Source: Cranoglanis bouderius (lineage: Eukaryota; Chordata; Actinopteri; Siluriformes; Cranoglanididae). Taken from it: a stretch of DNA of 64,000 nt. This document shows positions 10,851 through 25,300 of the stretch, piece after piece. A model generated the notes under the pieces. The model had not been told where the DNA came from. It worked only from the letters and a program-made list of their open reading frames with translations, and did not search any database. Positions within the stretch are counted from its first letter, which is position 1. Each line of letters begins with the position of its first letter. The position numbers and the translations under genes were made by a program. The DNA is taken from the NCBI GenBank assembly GCA_023630585.1, contig CM042555.1:2580001-2644000 (forward strand). Reading direction: 5' to 3'.

Positions 10851-12101
10851 CTGCAGGCTCACAGTCTTCTGTTTACAAGGACCCCATGATCCTCGTCGGC
10901 CCCGAGAACCTCACTCTCACCGTGCACCAGACGGCCATCTTGGAGTGCGTGGCTACGGGATATCCCCGCCCCATCGTGTCCTGGAGCCGCCTCGGTGAGC
11001 ATCGGTGTTGAATTCTGGACTCTGATTGGTCAGAAGGTGTTGATTAATTTTCTGTAACAGCAGCTCTGACAGTAGTGCAGCTACAAACCACAGGTTTCTA
11101 TTAATGCGCTCGTTCTAATACGTTATCATTTGGATATGGTGAAGTTTTTCTGTAGGAAGACATTTTATTTTTATTTATTTTATTTAACATTTATAGAAGG
11201 AGTCTCCAGTGTAAGTGCTTTGTAACAGTCAGAGGTAAAGCTGTAGTTTTAAGTATTCCGACATCCAGCTCTATCTGCATTTGTATACGTCTTTATTTGT
11301 ATCCTTTATTTTATATCTACAGCGTTACCCTTTGATTATTTTCCAATAACAGCATGACACTGAGTGTTCTGATCTCCTCATTCAGTAATCATCTTTAATT
11401 AGTGAACCGCTTATGACTCGTTTATAATTAGTTTATTACCAAATGTTAAATTAAAGTGTTATCACTGAGTTTGACTTTTTTATATTTTTGTTTAGCTCTG
11501 AAGTATCACATGTACATGTACTCAGAGCTTATATAGGCTTTATATATGAATACATATCAGAATTTGAATAAGGCTGCGTTTACTAGAAATAGACATGTGT
11601 ACACTCCTGGCTCTGATTATATCTGTAACACACTTTACACTTTCTACATTAATCACAGTGTGATGCTGTCAGAGCTTTTCATACTCCAACCCCGATCCAG
11701 CTTCCTTTCTCCTGCAAGAGACCACGAAAATCAGATTGTGGATATTGCCTCATGGAATGTTCCTGAAATTAAATGCTAATAAAATGAGATTGGATTTGAG
11801 TGCATTGGATTACAGAGAGAGAGGGGGGGAGAGAGAGACAGAGAGACAGAGAGAGAGAGGGAGACAGCAAGAGAGAGAGAGAGAGAGAGAGAAACAGAGA
11901 GAATTAAAGAGGGAGAGAGAGAGAGAGCAAGAGAGAGAAAGTGAGAGAATTAAAGAGAGAGAGAGAAAGACAGAGATAAAGAGAGAGAGAGACATCTATG
12001 TATCTATCTATAATTGTACAAGTCTAGGTTCAGAACTGAATTATAGGAGCCTAATGTAAGATTAAAGGATCCAGTAGCCCCAACCATCCCTCCTGCCCCA
12101 A

Positions 12102-12165
<64 letters not shown>

Positions 12166-12277
12166 ACACACACCAGTGTATCCCTATCACATGACAGAAT
12201 GCAGTGGCGCCATGGCAACAGAACTGTCTTGCGTCATTGACATTTGTGCATTGCCTCATATGGCCTCTTTCCTCTAA

Positions 12278-12334
<57 letters not shown>

Positions 12335-13693
12335 TCCCCCTACTCTAAGTGTTTCACCAGTCAGTCTCTTGTTTCCTGAGTTCTGCATCCTCCAGTCTGT
12401 GCTTCTTTTGATCATAAAATCTTTCAGCGTGAGATATGTTTGAGTTTTTCTCTCGTTTGCACAAAGCCATTACTTACCGTTTAACAGAGGGGTTCACTTT
12501 CAGATAAGGCTCTGAGTAGTGCGCCTTTAGAAAAATAGAATGTTAAACATTAGCATAACCCTTGAGGAACCCTTGAGGCCTCACCGACTGAATGAGCGAA
12601 TGAATGAATGGCTGACTTACTGAATGAATGACTGACTGATTGACTGAATGAATGAATGACTGATTGACTGAATGAATGAATGACTGACTGAATGAATGGA
12701 TGAATTACTGACTGACTGAATGAATGAATTACTGATTGAATGGATGAATGACTGATTGACTGAACGAATGACTGAATGAATGAATGACAGAGCAAATGAA
12801 TGAATGCATGAATGAATTAATGAGTGAATGAATGAATGAATGAATGAATGACAGAACAAATGAATGCATGCATTAATGAATGAATGGATTAATGAGTGAA
12901 TGGCTAAATGAATGAATGAATGACTGAATGAATGAATGGTGGAACATGCGAATGAATGAATGAATGAATGAATGAATGAATGCCAGACTTAATTAGTGAA
13001 TGACATAATGAACGTATGTATGAATGAATGACTGACAGAATTAATTAATGAATGACATATTGAAAGTATGTATGAATGAATTAATGACTGACAGAATTAA
13101 TTAATGAATGACATAATGAATGACTGACAGACTGAATTAATGACTGAATGAACGAATGAACGAACGAATGAGTGAATGAATGATGATTCTCCATGTTTGG
13201 GAGCAGGATAATCCACACACTCACTGAAACATGGACCAAATTAATCGATGATGTGTTCTTTTCTTTTTTTTTTTTTATACCTTCTCTGTCTTCATCTCTC
13301 TCACTCGCTCTGTTCATCTCTCTGACAGATGGGCGTCCAATCGGAGTTGAAGGCATCCAGGTGTTGGGTACAGGCAACCTGATGATCTCAGACGTCCGTG
13401 TGAAACACTCAGGAGTCTACGTCTGCGCAGCCAACAAACCGGGAACCCGTCTGCGTCGAACAGCTCAGGGTCGCCTGGTGGTGCAGGGTGAGCTGAATTA
13501 TCCAATCCCAGCACTCTATTGCAGGTCACGTGACCAATCCTGATATTTTCAGGAACAAACATGAAACTTCAGAAATGTGATGTTTACATGATTATTTCCA
13601 CTTGGATGGCTGATTCTGACCAAATAAATTGGTGTTTTGATCAAATTTCAGTTCACATCGGTTCACAGACCAATCACACCCAAGATACCTGAA

Positions 13694-13773
<80 letters not shown>

Positions 13774-16700
13774 CGATTCTCTTAGGTTTTGTCTAAACAA
13801 GACCAATAATCGTAAAGGAAACAGACGGCTTTGATGTTCTTGAAGCGGTAGGTCATTTGATCAGAATTACTGCTGAAGGCACACATTTCCAGAGAAGAAG
13901 AGAAGCTCTTTGCAATCTCATTTATAAGCTCCCTGGCTTTAATCCCTTTTCTAAGAGAGCCATCTTCACTAAACCAGATCTGATGGGTCCATAATGGTGT
14001 CCGTGACTTCGCAAATTGAGCTTCGTCTGAGTTTTATCGCGCCGATGGTTAAGCCTATCACACTAAAGCCGTCATCAGCGATGTGTTGTATTATATAGCT
14101 ATGGATGCAAATGATATAATGCAGATCTAATTGCAGGAGGGGAAATTGCAGTATCAAACAAGCAGCTGCTAATCAGCTGGCAATTGCAAATTTCCGCCTA
14201 AACTAAAGGCGTCCTAATTAAAGAGTAATTGCATATTGGATTAACGCGTGTCGGGTAGAGGTAATGAAACAAGAAAGAGCCAATCTATATTAGAGAGATT
14301 GTATAGCACTCTAGAGGCAACGCCGAGAGGCTTGGAGCTCGTTTCACATCACTGTGAAGCCACAGAATACCTAAGATCTATGTCAGGTTCGAATTTAAAT
14401 GGATTTGTATGGAACTCTCTACTTCCTTCTCTTCCACCCGAGGTGATATTATGTTAATCTGAGGCGTAGTCTGAGTTTAGCCTTACCGCCGGCTACCGAT
14501 ATGACCTCACATTCCTGAAGTGGGAAAAGCCCATGATACTGAAAAATCCTTTTTCTGCCTTTATTTGCTTTTCACTAAGCCACTAGTTTCTTCCTTATAG
14601 CCGTCTTTCTCAGTGCATCTGAGCTAAATTCAATATTTTCCTTATTAGCGTGACTGCTTTTCGTTCCTCTGCAGCAAATAGTTCAGCAATTATGAGGACA
14701 TTTCATAAATTAAAATAAAAAAATACGTTCGTGGATCTGTAAATGCGACGGTGTCAACGCTGATCAAAACTGTGCACCGTATCTGGAGCGGCCGTTCAAG
14801 AAATCTGGATCATTTCATTGTTGTTAGAATTTAATTGCTGTGCATTACAGTAAAATAATAAGCAATGGAACGACAAGGAAAAAAATGACTGCTACCCAAA
14901 TAAATTTTCCTTTAACAGGACGTCCTGGAGTGTTTTACTCCTCTTCACATTAACTATTGTCCATTCGTCAAAAAAGACACACACTTTTTATCTGTTTCTA
15001 ATTGCATTTAATGTTGTGGAACGTCCACTGAATAAGTTAGTTCCTGTTATCGTTTACATTCTTTTACCTCATAATCATATCAACAATTACAAACGTTTTT
15101 TTAATCGATTTATGTGGAGCGTCTACCTGTGAATGAGCTGCAGCATGTTAGAGCATAAACCTGTCATTTGTAGCTGCATTACTGTCAGAGATGCTGTTAT
15201 AGAAAATGAATCAACACCTTCTGACCAATCAGAATCAAGCATTCGACAGTACTGATCTCATTAGTGGTTCAGACGCTGTTGGTGTGAACACAGATGTACT
15301 GTATATTTCGGTATCATCTGCATACATGTGGTAGTTGACACCATGGTGAACGATATACTGTATAATATTTCGAGAAGGCAGCATGTCGACGCTGAAGCTG
15401 AACCCTGAGGAACACCAGAAGGTTACATTAACCGGGGATGACTGTTTGCCGTTAACTGTGAAAAACTGCCGCCAGGTACTCGGGCAGGTCGTTGCGAGGT
15501 CACCGACACCAGCGATGCGTTCTAGCTGTTTCAGCAGCGCCGGGTGATGAACAGCATCAAATGCAGAGCTGAGATCCGGTAAAATAAAGCTGGTCAGAGT
15601 CAGCATTAATGAGAAGGTCATTCAGTAACTCTGAACATAGTGCTGTTTCTGTGGTGTGTCTAACCGAAATGGATCTTCTGTTGTCCCGCTGCACTGCTGA
15701 AGCCTCGAATCAGAAGATGCGGATTGATTTTCTGTAACGGTTATGTATAACACAGTTATGTTTTCATTAGGTAAGATAAAGAAAGTTGTAAATAGTGATG
15801 AAGAAAAAATTATATATCGTGTTTGTGTACCCGTGCAGCTCCAGCGGAGTTCGTCCAGCCTCCTCAGTCCATCGCACGCCCTGTCGGCACCACCGCCATC
15901 TTCACGTGCCTGGCACAGGGCGAGCCTACTCCTCAGCTCACATGGCTAAAGAACGGCCAGATCCTGGAACCCGGTGGCCACGTCAAGCTCAGGAACAAGA
16001 ACAGGTGAGTCGTCGTGCTCAAATGGTCTCATTGCTGATAGTGATGGGAAGATCGGGTCATTTTACTGACCTGGATCTTTGAAAATCGTTCAGCAAAATG
16101 AAATTTAATTCATTTCGTTCATTTGAGCAGAATTCAGTTAAAATGTTTTACATTTTCAATAGCCAGATTCCCCCAACACGTCTACTTACGCAAACTTTGA
16201 TCATATTCCCAATAAGGAAAAAAATGATAATGCAGCCAAGGACATATGTATGAGAAACAGAAATGATTAATTCACCTCTCGACTGGGTCTTCCGGTCCGA
16301 GTCGTTCCTTCTTTTGTCACGTGACAGCCGCGTAGGCCGAGGCTCTGAAAAGTTTAAAGCATTAACTAACTCTTTATTACCAGATTCAATGTTATGGAAA
16401 AGAACCGTCATGAGAGTAATTCACAAATTTATAAATTGTCAGAAATAAAAAAGACCAGAAACGCGCCGTGTAACTGTCAGAGTAAAAATAAAACCTGACT
16501 ACCTGCTTGTTTGTAAGGAAGATTGGGAATTATGAACTAATTTCTGTATCCAATACAGAATATATGCGGATGTCACGTGACGCGACAAATGAACGGAAGA
16601 CTCGGACCGGAGAAGAGACTCGGGCGGTGAACTAATCATTTCTGTTTCCTGTACAGGGCCTATGAGGTTTTCATGTCACAAACGAACGAAAGGATGTTGC

Positions 16701-19700
16701 GCATGAACACAACACAACACACAACACAACACACAACACACAACACAACACACAACACAACACACAACACAACACACAACACAACATGAGCGAATCGTTC
16801 ACGAACGACCCCGTCACTGATTGCTGACGTCTGGTTTGAGTGTTGTTTTATTCCTGATTACGGCCGTTATTTTGTTCTGCTGAGACTGAGGCGTTTCTCG
16901 ATCAAATCCCGAGACCGGCGCGATCTGTGGCCCAGCGTGAGAATGAAATTGATTCACACGGCTGTCTGCGGACGTCTTTATTTTCTCGTGAGATACTGTA
17001 TTAAGTTATTGCCGAAATAAGACTCCGTGTATCGGGCTTATAATGGTTTTATTTGACACCACACATGGGAGATAACATGTTTTGTAAAGATCACAGCATA
17101 CTGTATAAGCAGGACATTTTCCTATCAGGTTTCCAGTGCGTTGTGTGATTGTCAGTCGTGTGCTGGGGTTTGGGGTGAAACCAGTGACATGGTGGTTTTT
17201 ATAAGAAACCTTTAAACCATGTAAGCTATATAAACTATGTATTTCTGAAGTGATGCCACCACCTCGGTTTTAAAAAGAAAACCACCGTGTGAAACAGCCA
17301 TTAACCTTTTCCATCAGTTCGGTTTAATGTTCAATAATCGGTTTAATAATCTATATAATTTTATACCTCCGCGTTATTGAACGGTCGTTGATTGAATGCA
17401 TTAAAAAATGCACTTCTAAAATGCCGAAGTTTGCATTGTACTTCATTTTATTACTACAAAACGATACTCAGAAAGGCCTCATTTACTCCTTGACTTCTTG
17501 AACTTCTTGAATATTTACATTCTTGAATTTTTCAAAAGTAAAAGCGAAAGAAAAGAAAAAAAAAATAGAGAGAAAGCTGTAAGAAACCGGTGGCATATTT
17601 TCATTTGCATATTTTTGCTATTCTGCTTGTTTAACTGTTGAATGTCTTTTTTATTGCCTCGGGATTAGCAGGAAAAATCGTATTATTTATTCATATATTC
17701 ATATATGTATAATACACGTATAAACGCACGTGGGAATAAGAGACCGAGGGTAAGACAGAGACGGCAGTGGGTCGCTCGGTACTTTTCTAAAACCCTGAAA
17801 AAAGGATTAAATCTCTGCAGTCGCTTTTTTCTCCTCGTGGCTCACACAGATACTTTACGCGCTTTGATTTGTACATTTGCTTTATAAAGCACAAATTTGA
17901 ATATATGACGGTAAAATGCTTGATATTATAAATTATACACGGACTCCGAGACAGAAAAAAAAAGGTTCCTTAGGGGTTGTTAGGGTTTTAAGGGTTTGTC
18001 CAGAGGGACAAATGGAGGAAATGTTTGAGTTTCCATGTGAAACCTTATTTTATAAGAGAATAATTAACATTCAGCCTTTTGCGGATTCATAAAAACGTGC
18101 CTGTAAATGTCTGGTTAGTTCTTCCAACAGAGTCAGACGTCCGCGTTAATGATGTAAATTAATAATAATAATAATAGTTTTAATAATACTGTGTTTTTAC
18201 TCTCATAGCGCTTTCCTCAACCTCAAGGCCGCTTTACGCGATCCGTGACTTCACTCAGAAATAAAACGAGTCGCGTCATCAAAATGAAAGGAGAAAGAGA
18301 CAAATAAACAGGAATTGACAGATGAATAGAATTTACTATACATGAACTGTGAGATGAAGGTTTAAGATTTAAATTCTGAGATAGTGGAGAGCTTACAAAG
18401 GTTTTAAGGAGGTGAATTCCAAAATTTGGGAGCTAAATTAGCTAGAAAAATGTCAATTACATGCCATAGTGGTTTCAGCAAGGGCTAAACACACTTTTTC
18501 GTATGCATACTATAGAATCTGAGAGAAATAAATTGATGTTTTGAAGTAGAATCGTTTCCTTCCAGTCAGAAATGTAGCTTCTGCCTCTTTTTTTTTTAAA
18601 CTCTTATATTAATTATATAAAGATGTGCAATGTGTATAGAGTAAAATCATCTACTCTAAAAGTGCTGGAATTTATTATTATCATCAAGAAGGTTTCTGGT
18701 TCAGGTACACGTGTCGCTATAAAGGGGATTTTTGTCTCTTTGATGCTGCAGCTTAGCACAGTTACTTTCCGGTTCACTCGCTCCCTGAATTTAATCGGAG
18801 GCAGAAACATTATCTCAGCGGCGGCGGTTTCAGAATCGATCGTGTCGATCCGAGTCGTGTGATTACATCAAACATAATAACCATCATCCAGACAGCTTGA
18901 GGCAGATCCAATATGGAGAGCTGTTAGTATAAGCGCTGAAGCAAATGAACCTAATACGGCACCTAAAGCAGCTCTTTTTCTCTTTTTCTCCTCTTTCTGT
19001 TTTGCTTTTCTTATTGTTCCTACAGCACGCTGACCATCTCCAGCATCAGTCAGGAGGATGAAGCGATATATCAGTGTATAGCGGAGAACAGCGCCGGCTC
19101 GTCGCAGGCCAGCGCCCGTCTCACGGTCCTGTGGGCCGACGGGTTACCGGGCATCCCGACTGGAGTACGTGCCGACGCCCTCTCACCAACCTCCATACAG
19201 GTGTCGTGGAACGAACCAGCCCAAAACACGCAGGACATCATCGGCTACGTGCTGCACATCCGCAAGACAGCAGGTACAAAGCCAGGAAAAACATTGACTT
19301 GGTTTAGTGAAGCTTGTGGAATACAATTTAAGTGTAACACTGCTGAGTTACCCAGGTGGTTGCTAGAGTGTTGATAGGTGGTTGCTATGGTATTCCAGAT
19401 GGTTGCTATGGTGTTGCTAGGTGGTTGCTATGGTATTCAATATGGTTGCTAGGGTGTTGCTAGATGGCTTCTATGGTATTCCAGGTGATTGCTATTGTGT
19501 TGCTGGATGGTTGCCATCATATTCAAGGTGGTTGCTAGTGTTTTTGATAGGTAGTTGCTATGGCATTCCAGGGTGTTGCTAGGTGGTTGCTAGGTGGTTG
19601 TTATGGTATTCCAGGTGATTGCTATTGTGTTGCTAGATGATTGCCATGTTATTCAAGGTGGTTGTTAGTGTTTTTATAGGTGGTTGCTATGGTATTCCAG

Positions 19701-20559
19701 GTAGTTTTTAGGGTGCTGGTAGGTGGTTGCTAGGGTGCTGGTAGGTGGTTGCTATGGTATTCCAGGTGATTGTTATTATGTTGCTAGGTGGTTGTTATGG
19801 TATTCTAGGTGGTTGCTACGGTGTTGCTCAGTGGTTGCTATGGTATTCAAGGTGGTTGCTATGGTGTTGCAAGGTGGTTGCTTGGGTGCTGGTAGGTGGT
19901 TGCTAGGGTGTTGCTAGGTGGTTGCTATGTTATCCAGGTTTTTGCTAGAGTGTGCTTGGTGGTTGCTATGGTATTCCAGCTGGTTGCTTGGGTGTTGGTA
20001 GGTGGTTGCTATGGTGGTTTCTAGGGTGTTGGTAAGTGGTTGCTATGGTATTCCAGGTGGTTGACATGGTGTTGCTAGGTGGTTGCTATGGTATCCCGGG
20101 TGATTGCTATTGTGTTGCTAGATGATTGCCATGTTATTCAAGGTGGTTGTTAATGTTTTTATAGGTGGTTGCTATGGTATTCCAGGTAGTTTTTAGGGTG
20201 CTGGTAGATGGTTTGCTCAGGTGCAGGTAAGTGGTTGCTATGTTATCTAGGTTTTAGCTAGAGTGTGCTTGGTGGTTGCTATGGTATTCCAGGTGGTTGT
20301 TTGGGTGTTGGTAAGTGGTTGCTATGGTATCCCAGGTCGTTGCTGGAGAGCCCATTTTTGTGAAGCATGCAACACCATATGGGATCGTGAACCCTAATCT
20401 AGGAGCCGCTGCCTTGAAGCTTCTATGCAGAACCCAACAGCAGAGTGCTTTCAGACTAGAACCATTTTAGGAAGCTAAGAACCCTTACAAAGACTATACA
20501 AACTATACAAAGAACCCTTTTTCTAAGAGTGTAATTTCCCCAAATTAGATCACTTTACC

Positions 20560-20600
<41 letters not shown>

Positions 20601-21552
20601 AGTACGATGCTTGCTTTACCATTAAATGATAATAACTGTGCTGTGATGTTTTTGGATAAACTCAGCCCTGATGAGTCTCCTATGAAGTAAAGCCACTTAA
20701 ATTGCGTCCTAAGTGAGAATATTTACAGTCAGATCCAGCGTCTGTGCCTTTCTCTAAAGATTTTCCAACATGGATCAAGCCTCGGGTCATGAGTCGTTTA
20801 AAAAGACAAAGCAAAAAAAAAGAAAAGCCGCGCGTCAAACTGCAGAACGTCTATAAGAACCTGGAACCTGTCGTGAATTTGTTAAGGAACGGTAATGAAT
20901 CTTTTATGGACTTGTAATGAATAACACTTCGGGAAAAAAAAGGAAAAGCATACGGATTCAATTTTTCACTGCTGCTGTTTTGTGCAGTGCAGTAAATTAC
21001 TCCCACGCTGCTGGGCCACTTAACAGCTCCCGAGCCTCCAGCCCATTTATTACCATCTCATGTAGCAATAACACTTGTATAAACGTCGGGGAAATAATAC
21101 ACTTACTGCTCCAGTGAAGCCAGTTAAAAGAGCTCTGTGTGTCTTTTTACATGATGTCATATCATTTTATACCACAGCGCCGTTGAATTCTTGAATCTGA
21201 TTGGTCAGAAAGGTGTGCATTATTTCTGTATAACGGCACGGCTCAGACCGTCGTTATAGGAAAATGATCTACTTCTTCATTGCGCCACCCCAGTGATGAT
21301 TTTCTTCCTTTAACGGCACATCACACCTTACACATCATATATTTATTATATTACAAAATCATGTCATCTCTGTCGTTCTCAGACCCGACGGAAATGGAGT
21401 ATCAGGAGGCGGTGAGTAAAGTCACCCTCCAGCAGGTGGTCGCTGATCTCGAACCCTCCACAAGCTACAGCTTCTACGTGAAGGCTTACACCTCACGTGG
21501 AGCGAGCAAAGCCTCCGCCACGGCCCAGGAGAGCACACTCGGAGAAGGTAAA

Positions 21553-21590
<38 letters not shown>

Positions 21591-22237
21591 GTGCGAGTAT
21601 ACGCTACTACCGAACCTTTAATTCAGTAACCGAAAGGATTTTTTTTCTGGAAAAGATCATTCCAGGTAATCACTCCACAGAAATCAATTTGCTTCCCGCA
21701 AAGAGTGTAAAACAAATGTATGAAATTAATTTTAAAAAAACACACAAATAATTAAAAAGTAAAATGAAAAAATTTAAAATTTAAAATTTATATTTGATTA
21801 TACCTCCTTGCATACACAACATTAATTTCACTCCTGCTTTAATAAGCCTCTGTAAACACGTGGGTGTAAAATCGGGGCCACACACACACATAAACATGTT
21901 TTATTGCATAAATGGAGCCATTAAATAAATAGCAGGTTAGTTTATGAGTTGTTAATTATGTTGCTCGTCGCCGCAGGGGCTCATTTCAGCAGCGTGCCGT
22001 GCAGAACGCAGAGAAAACGAATCGTTCCATCTGGTGCATACTGTATATTTATTTACTTTGTTTTTATAATAATTTTTTTTTTTTTAATAAACTACTATAT
22101 TATAAAGCTAGCATATTAAAAGAAATTTCAAAATTAAAATGTAAAAAACGAAAATCACATTTCATAATCTTTTTTAATCCAAATGAGCACAGGTGCTTTT
22201 AATTTTTCACTTAATTAAAGGCCCACTGGTGCCTGTA

Positions 22238-22300
<63 letters not shown>

Positions 22301-25300
22301 CGAACACAGAGCTACGGAAAATCGGATTAGAAGTTTTAACTACGAATACGGAGCTACGGACTACGGACATAGAGCTAAGGACACATTTCTAAACTGAGCT
22401 AATCTAAACTAATGCTCCGCGCTGAAGCGGACACAGACAGGGGTATTTAAACACAGAAATCATAAGCACCTGAAACCAATGAATCAATGAAAAGAACATG
22501 AACCAATAGGAAATAAGGAGGCGGGGACATGACGTGAACATGAAAACAAAAAGGCACATGGCAGAGGTAAACAAAACGAGAGTCTTTATGAATGGAAGCG
22601 GGATGCGCTCCGTGGAATGCGGAAGGGCGCTGCTCCGGTCGCAGCGTGGCGAGAGAGGGAACCTAACATCAGTACAAAAAAAACAACATTTTCGATTCCC
22701 AGACATTAGTTTTCTAGCACAAAATGAAATGTTACAGAAAAATGTTTGTATGTCATTAAAGAAAGCAGCATATTACGTAAGAGACACTTTTCAGACAGTA
22801 AACACAATGAAGGTGTTACAGCACCAGAAGTAAGCTGGACACAGTTGCGGTCAAAAACTTCGTCAGTTTATTCAGCACACATGTGAAAAGGACACAGGGC
22901 AAACAACAGGTTTATAGAAGGCTTCGAGTCTTCGCAGGATAACGTGATCAAGATTAAACACACTCTCAAAAGTGTTAGCGCTAGCAGTAAAAAAAAAGGA
23001 CACACACTTTACTACGGCAAAATCAAACGGAGAAAACAGCATCCAACAGAGAACCCATACAACAAAATAGCGGTGACTAAATAAAGTGTGCTAGCTATTT
23101 GCGCTAACAGAAAATCAAACACTTGTGCAAGCAAACCTATCACAGAGATGTGTAAAATAGAAAGAGGGCTTGAGATGAAGTCGGAGTCCAAGGTACTTAG
23201 CTTAGTTTCAAATGCCGTGAGAATCAGTCCAGAATGAAGTAGCTCAGTCGATTTGGAAGAAACAAACGATACTTCGCGTTAGCCCTGTAACACAAAAGTC
23301 CTTAAATAACGTGTTAGTGAAAATAGAAGACAGGTGCGCGGGATTAGAACGAGGGTGATTGTGACCGAGGTAGTGTGTGGGTGTTGTAGTCCCTGGCGGC
23401 CATGTTTGTAGGCCGCCGAGCTTGCTGGGAAGTGTAGTGTGGAGTGTGTGGATAAGAGTTCTGGGGATTGAAGTCGCGCTTCTTGCGCGACCTAACAGAG
23501 CCCCCCCCCAAAGGGCTCACTCCGGGAGCCTCTCCCTGCCTGGGTCGACCTCTGGGTCTAGGTTTTGGGTATTCTGGATGGATGCGGTGAAATTCGTCCA
23601 CCATTTCAGGGTCCAGCATGTCCTTGGCCGCCACCCAGCTCTGTTCCTCGGGCCCGTACCCCTCCCAGTCAATGAGGTACTGAAGTTTACCTTGACGTCG
23701 CCGGGATTTTAGAATCTGATGAATTTGATAGGCCGGTTGTCCGTCAACTTCCTGTGGGGGAGGTGGATTGGACGGGTTTTGAGAGGTGAGGATGCCTGTG
23801 TGGAAGGGTTTCAGGAGAGAAACGTGAAACGAGGGGGAAATGCGCCAGTGTTTGGGGATGGCTAGTCTGTAGGTTACCTCATTGATGGGCCTGATGACTT
23901 TGAAGGGGCCGAGATAACGAGGACAGAGCTTCTGGCAGGGATGTTTGAGGTGCAAGTTTTGGGTGGAGAGCCATACCCGTTCACCGGGTTGGTAGCGTGG
24001 TGTTACCTGTCGGTGGCGATCCGCTTGGGCCTTTGATTTTGAGGCTGCTTGTTTTAGTCTCCTATGGGTGCTTGCCCAGACCTGTTCACTGCGGTCAAAC
24101 CATTCGTTTACGGCTGGTGCGTCCGTGGCCGTGGCGTCCCACGGAAATAGAGGGGGCTGATAACCTAGCACGCATTGGAATGGGGTCAGGTTAGTGGCAG
24201 AATGGCGGAGTGAGTTCTGGGCGTATTCCACCCAGGGCAGGAAGCGGGCCCAATCAGAGGGATTTTTTGTGACAGAACGAACGGAGCATCCTTCCGACTT
24301 CTTGGTTAACCCGTTCCGCTTGCCCGTTGGATTCGGGGTGGTATCCCGACGTAAGGCTCACATTCACTCCCAATTTACCCATAAAGCCGGACCATACGCG
24401 AGATATGAACTGCGGTCCCCGATCGCTAACTATGTCTTCGGGGATCCCAAAATAACGAAATACATGCGAGAATATAAGTTCTGCTGTGTGGAAGGCTGAT
24501 GGTAGATTGGGCAAGGAAATTAGACGGAGGGATTTGGAGAACCGATCTAAAATAACAAAAACGGTGGTGTGGCCTAGAGAATTGGGGAGGTCCGTGATGA
24601 AGTCTACTGCAAGGTGTGACCAAGGTCGTTGAGGAGTGGGTAGTGGCATGAGTTTGCCGGCAGGGAAGGTTCTGGGTACCTTAGTTTGGGCGCAGATGTC
24701 ACAAGATTTGACCGCCTGTAGTACTTCTTGGGCCATGTTGGGCCACCAGTACTTGTGGGACAAAAGGTGGTATGTGCGTAGGGAACCGGGGTGAGCGGTA
24801 CCGGGAACCGTGTGAGCCCATCTTATTAATCGGGTTCTGTAGGTAGAAGGGACAAACAATTTTGTGGGAGGACAAGCAGACGGTACGTACCTACGTGGGA
24901 ATTTGTGAAGTAAATTGTCGAACTCCCAGTGCACATTACCGACAAAACAGGAGGGAGGCAGGATGTGGTCGGGTTTGGAAGGTGGTGAATCCCTAGTGTG
25001 GAGTCGGGAAAGGGCGTCCGCCTTGTGGTTCTTAGACCCGGGGCGATAAGAAAGGGTAAACTGAAACCGTGCGGAAAAACAAAGACCAACGTGCTTGGCG
25101 AGGGTTTAGTCGTTTGGCTGTGTGCAGATATTCTAAGTTCTTGTGATCTGTGAAAACGGTAAACGGGTGTTCTGCCCCCTCTAGCCAGTGTCGCCACTCC
25201 TCCAAAGCTAATTTTATAGCTAGCAGTTCACGATCTCCCACGTCATAATTCTGTTCTGCCGGCGATAGCTTTTTCGAAAAGAAAGCGACGGGGTGAAGTT

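Noticed and set aside
14248..14457. 69-codon frame in the candidate enhancer
   Set aside because: No splice sites or similarity; the sequence texture is better explained as regulatory or non-coding.
22404..22833. Open frames beside the LTR element as an env or accessory gene
   Set aside because: They lie outside the LTRs, partly inside the host MITE, and show no envelope features.
24826..25197. Separate minus-strand gene overlapping pol
   Set aside because: It is an alternate frame across the RNase H to integrase segment; the true frame carries the recognisable domains.
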